The position numbers were made by a program, and so were the translations under genes. A model generated the notes under the pieces. The model had not been told where the DNA came from and did not search any database. It saw only the letters and a list, made by a program, of their open reading frames with translations. Below are positions 23,910 to 31,910 of a DNA stretch of 36,945 bases, piece by piece (the first letter of the stretch is position 1; every line of letters starts with the position of its first letter). Origin of the DNA: Cytophagales bacterium (GTDB taxonomy: Bacteria > Bacteroidota > Bacteroidia > Cytophagales > CCMP332). The stretch is from contig JANQSY010000093.1 in NCBI GenBank assembly GCA_028279065.1, positions 1 to 36,945 on the forward strand, written 5' to 3'.

Positions 23910-24616
23910 GGCTTGTCCTCGATCTCATAGACCGCATAAATGCGGTTCAGGATCTTGATCTTTTTAAATTCTATGGGATCATAATCAACCAAAACAAAAT
24001 CGGAGCTTGAGCCTCCAACCCCGCCAGCCGGAACTGATTCTCTCGTGTTTAGATTCCTTATCGGTTGCCGGGCAATCATTGGAAGAGGTTCTTCTGAAAT
24101 TTGGATTACTTCACCTGGCCTTTTTCCAATTGATTCCAATAAATATGTGGCTTTTTCAAGAGAGGCCTGGAGTGCTTTTATCCTGTTTTCCTTTTTAAGT
24201 TCTAGCAAATCATCCCTTGTGGACTCGATTAGAGTCACATTATAAATCCCTTTAGGGTCAATAGGCTCAAAAATCGATTCCAATTTTCCAGGATCATTGA
24301 TTGTAAGTAGGTAATTTTTCGAGGCTCTAAAACCTTGATCCCTTTTCCTATAAGATAAATATGAGGCCCCACGAAAGGATGTCATTTTAAGGTTTTCCAA
24401 GGGGATGTCATTTTTATTCAGGGATTTTAAAAGTTCTTTTTCAAGTTCCTTTAAGGTTTTAGCGTTCTTCCCCCCTTCATATTCAGCCAGAACTATAGAA
24501 AATTTAAATATTGTTGGGCTGACCTGCATCTCGGATGTACCCATTACATTTATTGTCTTCTGTGAAAATCCAAGCAATGGAAAAAAAAGTATGAAAATGG
24601 AAAACAAGCTTCTCAT
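23906..24616 (-). CDS. SIMPL (DUF541) domain exported protein
   Basis: A 236-residue periplasmic protein with a signal peptide (~1-18, ending GFSQ) and one SIMPL domain: INVMGTSEMQVSPTIFKFSI at the N-terminus, then the helical KTLKELEKELLKSL and a C-terminal IKILNRIYAVYEIED strand. The family (E. coli YggE is the best-known member) is linked to oxidative-stress tolerance, but its molecular function is unresolved. The gene is convergent with the phosphatase gene, sharing a TTAA, and divergent from the DUF4399 lipoprotein gene 67 bases away. Confidence 0.87.
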   Translation of the reverse strand: MRSLFSIFILFFPLLGFSQKTINVMGTSEMQVSPTIFKFSIVLAEYEGGKNAKTLKELEKELLKSLNKNDIPLENLKMTSFRGASYLSYRKRDQGFRASKNYLLTINDPGKLESIFEPIDPKGIYNVTLIESTRDDLLELKKENRIKALQASLEKATYLLESIGKRPGEVIQISEEPLPMIARQPIRNLNTRESVPAGGVGGSSSDFVLVDYDPIEFKKIKILNRIYAVYEIEDKP

Positions 24617-24683
24617 GTCTTTGTGTTTTTAATTCATAATGAACTTAATACTCTATAAATTTAAATTCTCAAAAAACTGAACG

Positions 24684-25193
24684 ATGAAAAAACTTTCAAA
24701 TTTTGCAGTCCTCCTTGTCCTACTTTTCATGGTAGCATGCGGAGGCCAGGAATCCTCTGAATCTGAGGAAATGGTGGAGATCGAGGAAGTACAGGAATCT
24801 GATGTCAGCGAAGAGAGCGGCGAGGATGAACTATATGGGGCAGGGCAGGAGATCACTGAGGATATGAGGGTCTTCTTTGTAAACCTGAATGATGGTGATG
24901 TGGTGAATTCTCCCTTTGTGGTGGAAATGGGCGTTGAAGGGATGGAAGTAGAACCCGCTGGAGCCCTTGCCAAAAGCAAGGGGCACCATCATATTTTGAT
25001 CAATAGGGCCGCATACCCCACAGGAGAGGTGGTTCCAATGGATGAGAACAATATTCACTTTGGAGATGGTAGTACACAAACCACTCTGGAACTGGAGCCT
25101 GGAGAATATAGTCTAACACTCCAATTTGCAGATGGGCTTCATCAAAGCTATGGTGAACCCATGAGCGCAACCATCACTATTTCAGTGCAATAA
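24684..25193 (+). CDS. DUF4399 lipoprotein
   Basis: A 169-residue lipoprotein (lipobox MVAC, cysteine at about residue 19). A very acidic Glu/Ser-rich linker (~20-55) precedes a DUF4399 domain (~60-169) with its characteristic VFFVNLNDGDVVNSPF, KGHHHILI, NNIHFGDGSTQTTLEL and LQFADGLHQSYG segments. The clustered histidines (GHHH and IHFG) could bind metal, but the family function is unknown. The 3' end overlaps the convergent dapF-like gene by 12 bases. The acidic linker is likely a flexible spacer from the membrane. Confidence 0.88.
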   Translation: MKKLSNFAVLLVLLFMVACGGQESSESEEMVEIEEVQESDVSEESGEDELYGAGQEITEDMRVFFVNLNDGDVVNSPFVVEMGVEGMEVEPAGALAKSKGHHHILINRAAYPTGEVVPMDENNIHFGDGSTQTTLELEPGEYSLTLQFADGLHQSYGEPMSATITISVQ

Positions 25194-26027
25194 GAATTCT
25201 GAGGAGAGGGTCCCGGTGAATATATGGTTTACCGGCCCTCTTAACCAGATCTCATCCTCCAGGATGGAGATCTTGATGCTGCCCCCTTCCATGTTCACAT
25301 TCACTTCCTGATCGACAAGATCAAGTGAATAAAAGGCAAATGCTGCAGCTGAAGAGCTAGAGCCAGATGAAAGCGTGAGTCCCGCTCCCCTTTCCCATAT
25401 CTTCATTTCAATATTTTTCCTGTCCACCACCCTTGCAAACTGGACGTTGATTCGGTTTGGAAAGGATGGGTAGTTCTCGATCACTGGCCCGTGTTTTTTG
25501 ACAAACTCATCAGAAGGCAGTTGATCAAGATGCAAAACACAATGAGGATTTCCCACAGAAAGGCATATTGCCGAAAAGGTTTCGCCGTTTACTTCAAAAC
25601 TCTTCTGAACCCATGGCTCAAGATCATTCAAGGGAATGTCTGAGGGCTCAAAACTCGCCTTACCCATTTTCACAGAAAGACTTCCGTCCTTTTCATCTCT
25701 GATCAGGCAATCCCCGCCTTGGGTTTTAACCAAAGCTTCCTGACCGTCCCAAAGCCCATGGTCCAACAAATACCGGGCAAATATCCGAACCCCATTTCCA
25801 CTTCTTTCTGCTTCTCCCCCATCCGGGTTGAATACCCGAACCCCTGGATCGTCAGATCCATCCTCTTGGTGAAGAAGAATTCCGTCGGAACCAACTCCCC
25901 TTTGCTCAGAGCAGATCTTTTTGATCAGATCTGGGGTTGCGTCAAACCAGGTTTGCTTTGCGGGAATTACCAAATAATCATTTCCGCAAGCTTCGTATTT
26001 ATGGAAGATTGCTTCCTTTGCCAGCAT
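25182..26027 (-). CDS. Diaminopimelate epimerase-like (DapF) protein lacking both catalytic cysteines
   Basis: DapF-fold protein of 281 residues. The family framework is clear: YEACGNDYLVI (~11-21), RGVGSDGIL, NPDGGEAERSGNGVRIFARY, SVGNPHCVLHL, FPNRINVQFA and WERGAGLTLSSGSSSSAAA. True DapF interconverts LL- and meso-diaminopimelate for lysine and peptidoglycan using two cysteines, found in CGNG and in ACGTG. Here both are serine: Ser76 (in SGNG) and Ser221 (in SSGS), although the surrounding loops are kept. It may be a divergent epimerase, a racemase on another substrate, or a non-catalytic relative. I recall similar SGNG/SGSS sequences annotated as DapF in other phyla, so this is probably a subfamily rather than a point mutation. 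Start ATG 26027 is divergent from the DUF2911 gene. Confidence 0.85.
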   Translation of the reverse strand: MLAKEAIFHKYEACGNDYLVIPAKQTWFDATPDLIKKICSEQRGVGSDGILLHQEDGSDDPGVRVFNPDGGEAERSGNGVRIFARYLLDHGLWDGQEALVKTQGGDCLIRDEKDGSLSVKMGKASFEPSDIPLNDLEPWVQKSFEVNGETFSAICLSVGNPHCVLHLDQLPSDEFVKKHGPVIENYPSFPNRINVQFARVVDRKNIEMKIWERGAGLTLSSGSSSSAAAFAFYSLDLVDQEVNVNMEGGSIKISILEDEIWLRGPVNHIFTGTLSSEFLLH

Positions 26028-26053
26028 AATTCAAATCAAGCAATAAGAATCAA

Positions 26054-26608
26054 ATGAAAAAAGTCTTAATCCTTCTGGGTATCGCAGCGGTATTGGTCGT
26101 GGGCTATGGGGCTTTGTATTTTTTTTATTTGACACGACTGGCCAGCCCTCAGGAAACCGTTTCACTTAATGACGGTGAATTGTCAATTTCCGTCACTTAT
26201 TGCAGGCCGTCAAAGAATGGACGCTTGATCTTTGGTGAGGAATCCGAAGGGGCGCTTCAACCTTGGGGCAAATATTGGCGCCTGGGGGCAAATCAGGCAA
26301 CAGAGATCGAATTCAATAAGCCTGTAAGCTTTGCAGGGCAAAGGATCGAGGCCGGAAGATACCGGCTGTATGCTATTCCCGGAAAACAAACCTGGGAGAT
26401 CGTTTTCAACTCGGAATTGGGAGAATGGGGATATGACCCAGCCGATCGTGAGCTTGATGTTCTTTCATTGAAGATCGCCCAGGAATCTATGAATGAGCTT
26501 GTGGAGATGTTTACGATAACAATTCTATCTTCGGACGACTTGAATAAATATACCTTGAACTTGTTTTGGGATCAGACCCTGATCCGGATACCCTTCAGCT
26601 ATGAGTGA
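26054..26608 (+). CDS. DUF2911 family membrane-anchored protein
   Basis: A 184-residue protein with an N-terminal membrane anchor or signal peptide (~4-26) and a DUF2911 domain (~35-184). The domain signature is visible: SVTYCRPSKNGRLIFG, PWGKYWRLGANQATEIEF, AGRYRLYAIPGKQTWEIVF, and a C-terminal LNLFWDQTLIRIPF. The family is frequent in Bacteroidota and of unknown function; the domain appears to be an exported beta-sandwich. Its last eight bases overlap the start of the DEAD-box helicase gene, suggesting translational coupling. It is divergent from the dapF-like gene with only 26 bases between the two starts. Confidence 0.88.
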   Translation: MKKVLILLGIAAVLVVGYGALYFFYLTRLASPQETVSLNDGELSISVTYCRPSKNGRLIFGEESEGALQPWGKYWRLGANQATEIEFNKPVSFAGQRIEAGRYRLYAIPGKQTWEIVFNSELGEWGYDPADRELDVLSLKIAQESMNELVEMFTITILSSDDLNKYTLNLFWDQTLIRIPFSYE

Positions 26609-27827
26609 GTTATTTGGAGATCTGAAATTGGATCCTTCTATAATTGAAGGGATCGAATCCCTGGGCTTTGAAAAGATGACTCCGGTCCAGGCGGGCACCA
26701 TTCCTCCAGCCCTGGATGGAAAAAATATCATTGCCTGTGCTCAAACCGGAACAGGTAAAACCGCCGCTTACCTCCTACCCTTGTTCCAGCACATCCTAGA
26801 GACCAAGAGAACCGGACACTCATGTCTGATCATAGTCCCCACCAGGGAGTTGGCAGTACAGATAGATCAGCAGGTGGTCGGTCTTGGATATTTTACGGGC
26901 ATCAGTTCTTTTCCAATATATGGGGGTAGTGATTCAGAAAACTTTTCGGCCCAGAAGAAGGCCTTGGATAATAAAAGTGAGATCATAATTGCCACCCCTG
27001 GAAGACTGATCATGCTGATGAAGCTTGGGAGGGCAAACTTTGATTCCATAAACCATTTCGTCCTGGACGAGGCGGATAAGATGTTGGAAATGGGATTCAT
27101 CGACGACATCACCTTTATTGAAAAGCAGCTTCCAAGGAAAAAGCAAACCATGATGTTTTCTGCCACGATGCCGCCCAAGATCAGAGAACTTGCAAAGAGG
27201 ATCCTAAACGAACCTGTAGAGGTTAACATCGCGGTTTCCAAATTGGCAGGAGGAATATCCGAGGATTTCTACCTGGTTGGAGATGGGGGGAAGATCAAAC
27301 TTCTGGAGTACCTACTTACCAAGAAGGAAGATGTGGAGAGTATGATCATATTCACCGGTAGAAAGGACTCAGCCGATCAGATAACCCGAAACCTGAGAAA
27401 ACGTGGAATAAAAGCAACAACACTTCATTCCGGTAAGGAACAGGTAGAAAGAGAAAAAACACTACAGGAGTTCAAGAATAAGAAGATAAGGATCCTGGTG
27501 GCCACAAACGTGGTTTCAAGGGGAATTGATATTGAGGGGATAAGTCATGTTTTGAATTACGATGTACCTCAGGACCCTGAGGACTACATTCACCGTGCTG
27601 GTCGAACCGCAAGGGCGGAAAGAAAGGGGAAGGCCATCACCTTTGTCAATATCGAAGAGCAGAAGAACATTGTTAAGCTTGAAAGACTTAACAAGAAAAA
27701 AACAGAATTCAAGGATCTTCCTAAAGAGCTCCGCGAATACGGCATACAATGGCAGCAAAGAAAGCCGAAAAACTTCAACCGAAATCGGAACAAAAACTTC
27801 AGAAGAAGGCCTAAGAGGAACAGATAA
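26601..27827 (+). CDS. DEAD-box ATP-dependent RNA helicase (RhlE/CsdA-like)
   Basis: A 408-residue cytosolic RNA helicase. Ordered motifs: Q motif GFEKMTPVQ (22-30), Walker A AQTGTGKT (47-54), motif Ia PTRELAVQI, DEAD box (156-159), FSATMPP, RGIDIEG and HRAGRTAR (331-338). A short basic Arg/Asn/Lys-rich tail (about 375-408) should bind RNA non-specifically, as in RhlE-type enzymes. Such helicases assist ribosome assembly and mRNA turnover, often under cold stress. The start overlaps the upstream DUF2911 gene by eight bases. The exact subfamily is uncertain without alignment. Confidence 0.95.
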   Translation: MSELFGDLKLDPSIIEGIESLGFEKMTPVQAGTIPPALDGKNIIACAQTGTGKTAAYLLPLFQHILETKRTGHSCLIIVPTRELAVQIDQQVVGLGYFTGISSFPIYGGSDSENFSAQKKALDNKSEIIIATPGRLIMLMKLGRANFDSINHFVLDEADKMLEMGFIDDITFIEKQLPRKKQTMMFSATMPPKIRELAKRILNEPVEVNIAVSKLAGGISEDFYLVGDGGKIKLLEYLLTKKEDVESMIIFTGRKDSADQITRNLRKRGIKATTLHSGKEQVEREKTLQEFKNKKIRILVATNVVSRGIDIEGISHVLNYDVPQDPEDYIHRAGRTARAERKGKAITFVNIEEQKNIVKLERLNKKKTEFKDLPKELREYGIQWQQRKPKNFNRNRNKNFRRRPKRNR

Positions 27828-27839
27828 AAAAATTTCTAG

Positions 27840-27863
27840 ATTTATTAGGCTTGCATAATAAAT
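27840..27863. promoter_or_regulatory. Palindromic operator candidate upstream of the MarR gene
   Basis: Perfect 8-bp inverted repeat ATTTATTA-N8-TAATAAAT, 21 bases before the ATG of the MarR regulator. MarR-family dimers usually bind A/T-rich palindromes of about this size and autoregulate, so this is a natural operator. A TTG at 27851-27853 and TAACTTAG at 27868-27875 may be the overlapped promoter. Confidence 0.55.
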
Positions 27864-27883
27864 TGGGCTAACTTAGATATCCG

Positions 27884-28327
27884 ATGAAACCTGAAGAGAC
27901 AGTAGATTTCAATATTAAGGCCGCTTGGCATGCCATCTTTCGAATGTATAACTCCGAAGCTGCCAAGCATGACATTTCCACAGCAATTGGGTACGTACTG
28001 ATCAATATCGATAAGAAGAACGGCAGTCCCGCAACCAAGATCGGCCCGATGATGGGAATGGAAGTTCATTCACTGTCCAGGATGCTCAGGAACATGGAAG
28101 ACAAAGGGTTGATCATCAAAAAACCAGACCCCAAGGATGGCCGGGTACAAAGGATTTTTCTTACACCAAAGGGTGAGGAAAAAAGGGCTGTTTCGAAAAG
28201 AACGATACGCCGATTCAACGAATTGGTCAGAAGCTCTGTTTCAGAGAAACAGCTTCAAAGCTTTTTTGAGGTGATCAACAACATTACAAATCTTATAGAG
28301 AGAGAAAGGGTTTTTGAAAAGGCATAA
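27884..28327 (+). CDS. MarR-family transcriptional regulator of the fad operon
   Basis: A 147-residue winged-helix DNA-binding regulator. The core has the N-terminal dimerisation helix, the helix-turn-helix (near KIGPMMGMEVHSLSRMLRNM, ~50-72) and the wing (LIIKKPDPKDGRVQRIFLTP, ~78-98) with the conserved D.R motif. It is the first gene of the fatty-acid beta-oxidation operon and lies 3 bases before the FadN-like gene. It is therefore likely a local repressor responding to an acyl-CoA or related ligand, and probably autoregulated through the palindrome upstream. The ligand is inferred from context. Confidence 0.92.
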   Translation: MKPEETVDFNIKAAWHAIFRMYNSEAAKHDISTAIGYVLINIDKKNGSPATKIGPMMGMEVHSLSRMLRNMEDKGLIIKKPDPKDGRVQRIFLTPKGEEKRAVSKRTIRRFNELVRSSVSEKQLQSFFEVINNITNLIERERVFEKA

Positions 28328-28330
28328 TCC

Positions 28331-30733
28331 ATGAAAAGAAAGATCAAAAACATCGCCATTCTAGGCTCGGGGGTTATGGGCTCCAGGATCGCATGCCACT
28401 TTGCGGGGGTAGGTCTGGAAGTTCTATTGTTGGACATCACTCCAAGGGAACTTAACGAAGAAGAAGAGAAAAAGGGGCTTCAATTGGACGATCCAAGGGT
28501 GAAAAACCGCATTGTGAACAATGCCCTGAGGGCAGCAACAAAGTCCAACCCCTCCCCGATTTACCACAAATCCTTTTCAGATAGGATCAGCACCGGAAAT
28601 TTTGATGACGACCTTGAGAGGATCAAGGATTATGATTGGGTTTTGGAGGCAGTGGTTGAAAACCTTGAGATCAAAAAGGGGCTCTACGAAAAAGTCGAAA
28701 AACTCAGAAAGCCCAGAAGCCTAATCACCACCAATACCAGTGGCATCCCGATCAAGCTCCTGGAACAGGATAGGAACGAGGATTTCAAAAAGAACTTTGC
28801 CGGAACCCATTTTTTCAATCCGCCCAGGTATTTACCCTTATTGGAGATCATACCCGGTCCTTCAACGGACCCGGAGGTTCTGGATTTCCTGATGGCCTAT
28901 GGAGAAAAATTTCTTGGTAAAACCACTGTTCTCTGCAAGGACAGCCCAGCCTTCATCGCCAACAGGATAGGCATCTTTTCAATTCTTAAGATCATAGAGG
29001 CCATGGATGCCATGAAATATGGCATTGATCAGGTGGACAGACTGACCGGCCCCACAATTGGTCGACCAAAATCTGCAACCTTCAGAACTTCAGATGTGGT
29101 GGGATTGGATACGCTTATCAAGGTTGCTGACAATCTGCATGCCGCCCTAAAGGATGACGAATCCAGAGACACATTCAAACTACCGGAGATGGTTCGCGAG
29201 CTTGAGAAAAAGAATTGGTTGGGAGATAAAACCAAACAGGGGTTTTACAAGAAGGTCAAAGATGACAAGGGCAAATCCGTGATCCTAACCCTGGATCTAG
29301 AAAGCCTGGAGTACAAGGAGAAAGAGAAGGTAAAGTTTGCCGCTCTTGAAGAGCTCAAACAGATCTCGGGGCTGGAAAAGAAGATGGCACACCTGCTAAA
29401 TAGAAAGGATGGTGTTGGGGAATTCATGCGGAGATCCTTCTTTCCATTGTTCGCATATGCTTCAATGAGGATCCCGGAGATATCAGATCATCTGTTCCAA
29501 ATAGATCAGGCAGTTTGCGCAGGATTTGCCTGGGAATTAGGACCGTTTGAGACATGGGATGCATTTGGTCTTAAAAAGGGATTGGAAGGGATGAAGGAAA
29601 TGGGTCTGGAGCCCGCCCCATGGATAGAAGAAATGGTGAAAGGAGGAAATGAGCGTTTCTACCAGGTAAAGGATGGGAAAAAACAATACTACAACATTGA
29701 GTCCAAATCTTATCTGCCAATTCCAGGGCAGGATGACTTCATTATTCTTGAAAACCTGAGGGAGTCAAAAAAGATCTGGTCTAACAGTGGCGCCTCAATC
29801 TTTGACCTGGGTGATGGGGTGCTGAATGTGGGGTTCCACACAAAAATGAACACCATGGGCTCAGAGGTTATCCAGGGAATACATAAGGCCATCGACTTGG
29901 CAGAAACCGAATACGAAGGTCTTGTGATCGGAAATCAGGGAGCAAATTTCTCCGCTGGTGCAAACCTGGGATTGATCTTCATGTTCGCAATTGAGCAGGA
30001 ATTTGATGAGATCGATTTCATGGTCAGACAGTTTCAACAGACCATAATGAGAGTAAGATACAGCTCGGCCCCAGTTGTGGTTGCTCCCCATGGTCTTACC
30101 CTCGGAGGGGGTTGTGAAATGACCATGCATGCCGACAAGGTCCAGGCAGCAGCTGAGACCTATATCGGCCTGGTGGAGCTGGGAGTGGGTGTAATTCCAG
30201 GCGGTTGCGGCACCAAGGAAATGGTTTTAAGGGTGTCGGACAGCTTTGAGCCGGGGGATGCTGAACTTAACAATCTGCAAAACGCCTTTATGGATATAGC
30301 CATGGCAAAAGTTGCCACTTCAGCATATGAGGCCTACGATATGCGTATCCTCCAGGACAAGGACAGGGTGTCGATCAACAAAAACAGGCAGATCTTCGAT
30401 GCCAAGAACCTTGTAATGGGAATGCTTGAAAGTGGATATGTCCCTCCAACCAAAAGAAAAGATATCCGGGTATTAGGCAAAGAGGCAATAGCGCTCTTCG
30501 AGGCGGGCATCAACGGGATGCTAATGGCAAAGTACATTTCAGAACATGATGCCAAGGTTGCCAGAAAGCTTGCTTTCGTGATGGCAGGAGGCGACCTTTC
30601 CTACCCAATGAATGTTGATGAGGATTATTTATTGAACCTGGAGCGAGAGGCATTTGTCTCTTTAACAGGGGAGAAGAAAACCCTGGAAAGAATACAAGCG
30701 GTTTTGAAAACCGGAAGACCAATAAGGAATTAA
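28331..30733 (+). CDS. fadN: Bifunctional 3-hydroxyacyl-CoA dehydrogenase / enoyl-CoA hydratase (FadN-like)
   Basis: An 800-residue enzyme for two steps of fatty-acid beta-oxidation. The dehydrogenase part comes first: an NAD-binding Rossmann domain with GSGVMG (12-17) and VLEAVVENLEIKKGL, then the C-terminal dehydrogenase domain (~200-310, including NRIGIFSI) and a second copy-like region (~390-460). The crotonase (enoyl-CoA hydratase) domain is at the C-terminus (~490-700), with the oxyanion-hole segments GANFSAGANLG (from 537) and GLTLGGGCEM, and Glu616 in LVELGVGVIPGG. Dehydrogenase-first order is that of Bacillus FadN, not of E. coli FadB. It is flanked at 2-3 bases by the regulator and thiolase genes. 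Confidence 0.94.
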   Translation: MKRKIKNIAILGSGVMGSRIACHFAGVGLEVLLLDITPRELNEEEEKKGLQLDDPRVKNRIVNNALRAATKSNPSPIYHKSFSDRISTGNFDDDLERIKDYDWVLEAVVENLEIKKGLYEKVEKLRKPRSLITTNTSGIPIKLLEQDRNEDFKKNFAGTHFFNPPRYLPLLEIIPGPSTDPEVLDFLMAYGEKFLGKTTVLCKDSPAFIANRIGIFSILKIIEAMDAMKYGIDQVDRLTGPTIGRPKSATFRTSDVVGLDTLIKVADNLHAALKDDESRDTFKLPEMVRELEKKNWLGDKTKQGFYKKVKDDKGKSVILTLDLESLEYKEKEKVKFAALEELKQISGLEKKMAHLLNRKDGVGEFMRRSFFPLFAYASMRIPEISDHLFQIDQAVCAGFAWELGPFETWDAFGLKKGLEGMKEMGLEPAPWIEEMVKGGNERFYQVKDGKKQYYNIESKSYLPIPGQDDFIILENLRESKKIWSNSGASIFDLGDGVLNVGFHTKMNTMGSEVIQGIHKAIDLAETEYEGLVIGNQGANFSAGANLGLIFMFAIEQEFDEIDFMVRQFQQTIMRVRYSSAPVVVAPHGLTLGGGCEMTMHADKVQAAAETYIGLVELGVGVIPGGCGTKEMVLRVSDSFEPGDAELNNLQNAFMDIAMAKVATSAYEAYDMRILQDKDRVSINKNRQIFDAKNLVMGMLESGYVPPTKRKDIRVLGKEAIALFEAGINGMLMAKYISEHDAKVARKLAFVMAGGDLSYPMNVDEDYLLNLEREAFVSLTGEKKTLERIQAVLKTGRPIRN

Positions 30734-30735
30734 TC

Positions 30736-31908
30736 ATGGATGCATACATAATTGAAGGTGCAAGAACAGCAATTGGAAAGGCCACGAGAGGTGGTTTTAG
30801 GTTTACTCGCCCTGATGATCTTGCGGCACATATCATTAAGGAGATCACCGGCCGCATCGAAGGGTTTGATCCGATGGGCGTGGATGACCTTATCGTTGGA
30901 AACGCGGTTCCGGAAGCGGAGCAAGGGATGCAAATGGGCAGAATGATTGCTTTGTTATCACTCCCCCTGGAAGTTCCTGGAGTGACCGTGAACCGCTATT
31001 GTGGAAGCGGGCTCGAGGCCATCGCAATTGCTGCCCAACGTATCCACGCAGGAATGGCTGATTGCATAATAGCCGGCGGCACTGAATCCATGTCGCTTGT
31101 TCCAGTAATGGGTTTCAAGACTGCCCTAAACTATGAGATCGCAACAAATACGCCTACCTATTACACCTCTATGGGCTTAACCGCAGAGCAGGTAGCGGAA
31201 CAGTTCAAAATTTCCAGGGAGGATCAGGATGCCTTTTCCCTTGGCAGCCATGAAAAAGCCCTGGCGGCGATTGATTCAGGGAGATTCGCCGAAGAGATTG
31301 TCCCTTATACAGTAAAAGAAACCTTCGTAAACGAAAAAGGAAAGAGAACAACCAAGGAGTTTGTCATCGACACAGATGAGGGCCCAAGAAAGGGAACCAA
31401 TATGGGCGCTCTTTCAAAACTGAAGCCCGCCTTCGCAGCCGGGGGAAGTGTTACAGCAGGAAACGCATCTCAAACCTCGGACGGAGCAGCATTTGTGATC
31501 CTTATGAGCGAGAAGATGATGAAAAAATATAATGTCTCCCCCAAGGGCAGGATGGTTTCATATTCTATAGCGGGGGTTGAGCCAAGGATCATGGGCATAG
31601 GCCCGGTCAAAGCAGTTCCAAAAGCATTGGAAAAAGCTGGCAAATCCCTGGACGAAATAGACCTAATCGAACTGAATGAAGCCTTTGCTGCGCAATCAAT
31701 CGCGGTAGTTCGTGAATTGGGAATAGACGAGTCCAAATTAAATGTAAATGGCGGGGCAATTGCCCTGGGTCATCCACTTGGGTGTACCGGTGCCCGGCTA
31801 TCCCTAAGCATATTACATGAGCTGGAAAAACAAAACAAAAAATATGGACTGGTGACAGCATGTGTGGGGGGTGGCCAAGGAGTGGCTGGAGTATTCGAAA
31901 AATTATAG
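30736..31908 (+). CDS. fadA: Acetyl-CoA C-acyltransferase (3-ketoacyl-CoA thiolase)
   Basis: A 390-residue thiolase that cleaves 3-ketoacyl-CoA with CoA in the last step of beta-oxidation. The nucleophile is Cys89 in NRYCGSGLEA; also visible are the NEAFAAQ motif, GHPLGCTGAR with His346, and CVGGGQGVA with Cys376. Length and motifs are textbook for a degradative thiolase. It starts two bases after the FadN-like stop, and the acyl-CoA dehydrogenase ATG follows two bases after its own stop, so the three enzymes are strictly co-expressed. Confidence 0.95.
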   Translation: MDAYIIEGARTAIGKATRGGFRFTRPDDLAAHIIKEITGRIEGFDPMGVDDLIVGNAVPEAEQGMQMGRMIALLSLPLEVPGVTVNRYCGSGLEAIAIAAQRIHAGMADCIIAGGTESMSLVPVMGFKTALNYEIATNTPTYYTSMGLTAEQVAEQFKISREDQDAFSLGSHEKALAAIDSGRFAEEIVPYTVKETFVNEKGKRTTKEFVIDTDEGPRKGTNMGALSKLKPAFAAGGSVTAGNASQTSDGAAFVILMSEKMMKKYNVSPKGRMVSYSIAGVEPRIMGIGPVKAVPKALEKAGKSLDEIDLIELNEAFAAQSIAVVRELGIDESKLNVNGGAIALGHPLGCTGARLSLSILHELEKQNKKYGLVTACVGGGQGVAGVFEKL

Positions 31909-31910
31909 TC

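Noticed and set aside
31860-31910. Upstream GTG extension of the acyl-CoA dehydrogenase.
   Set aside because: The extra 17 residues overlap the thiolase catalytic end; the ATG at 31911 matches the 2-3 base operon spacing.
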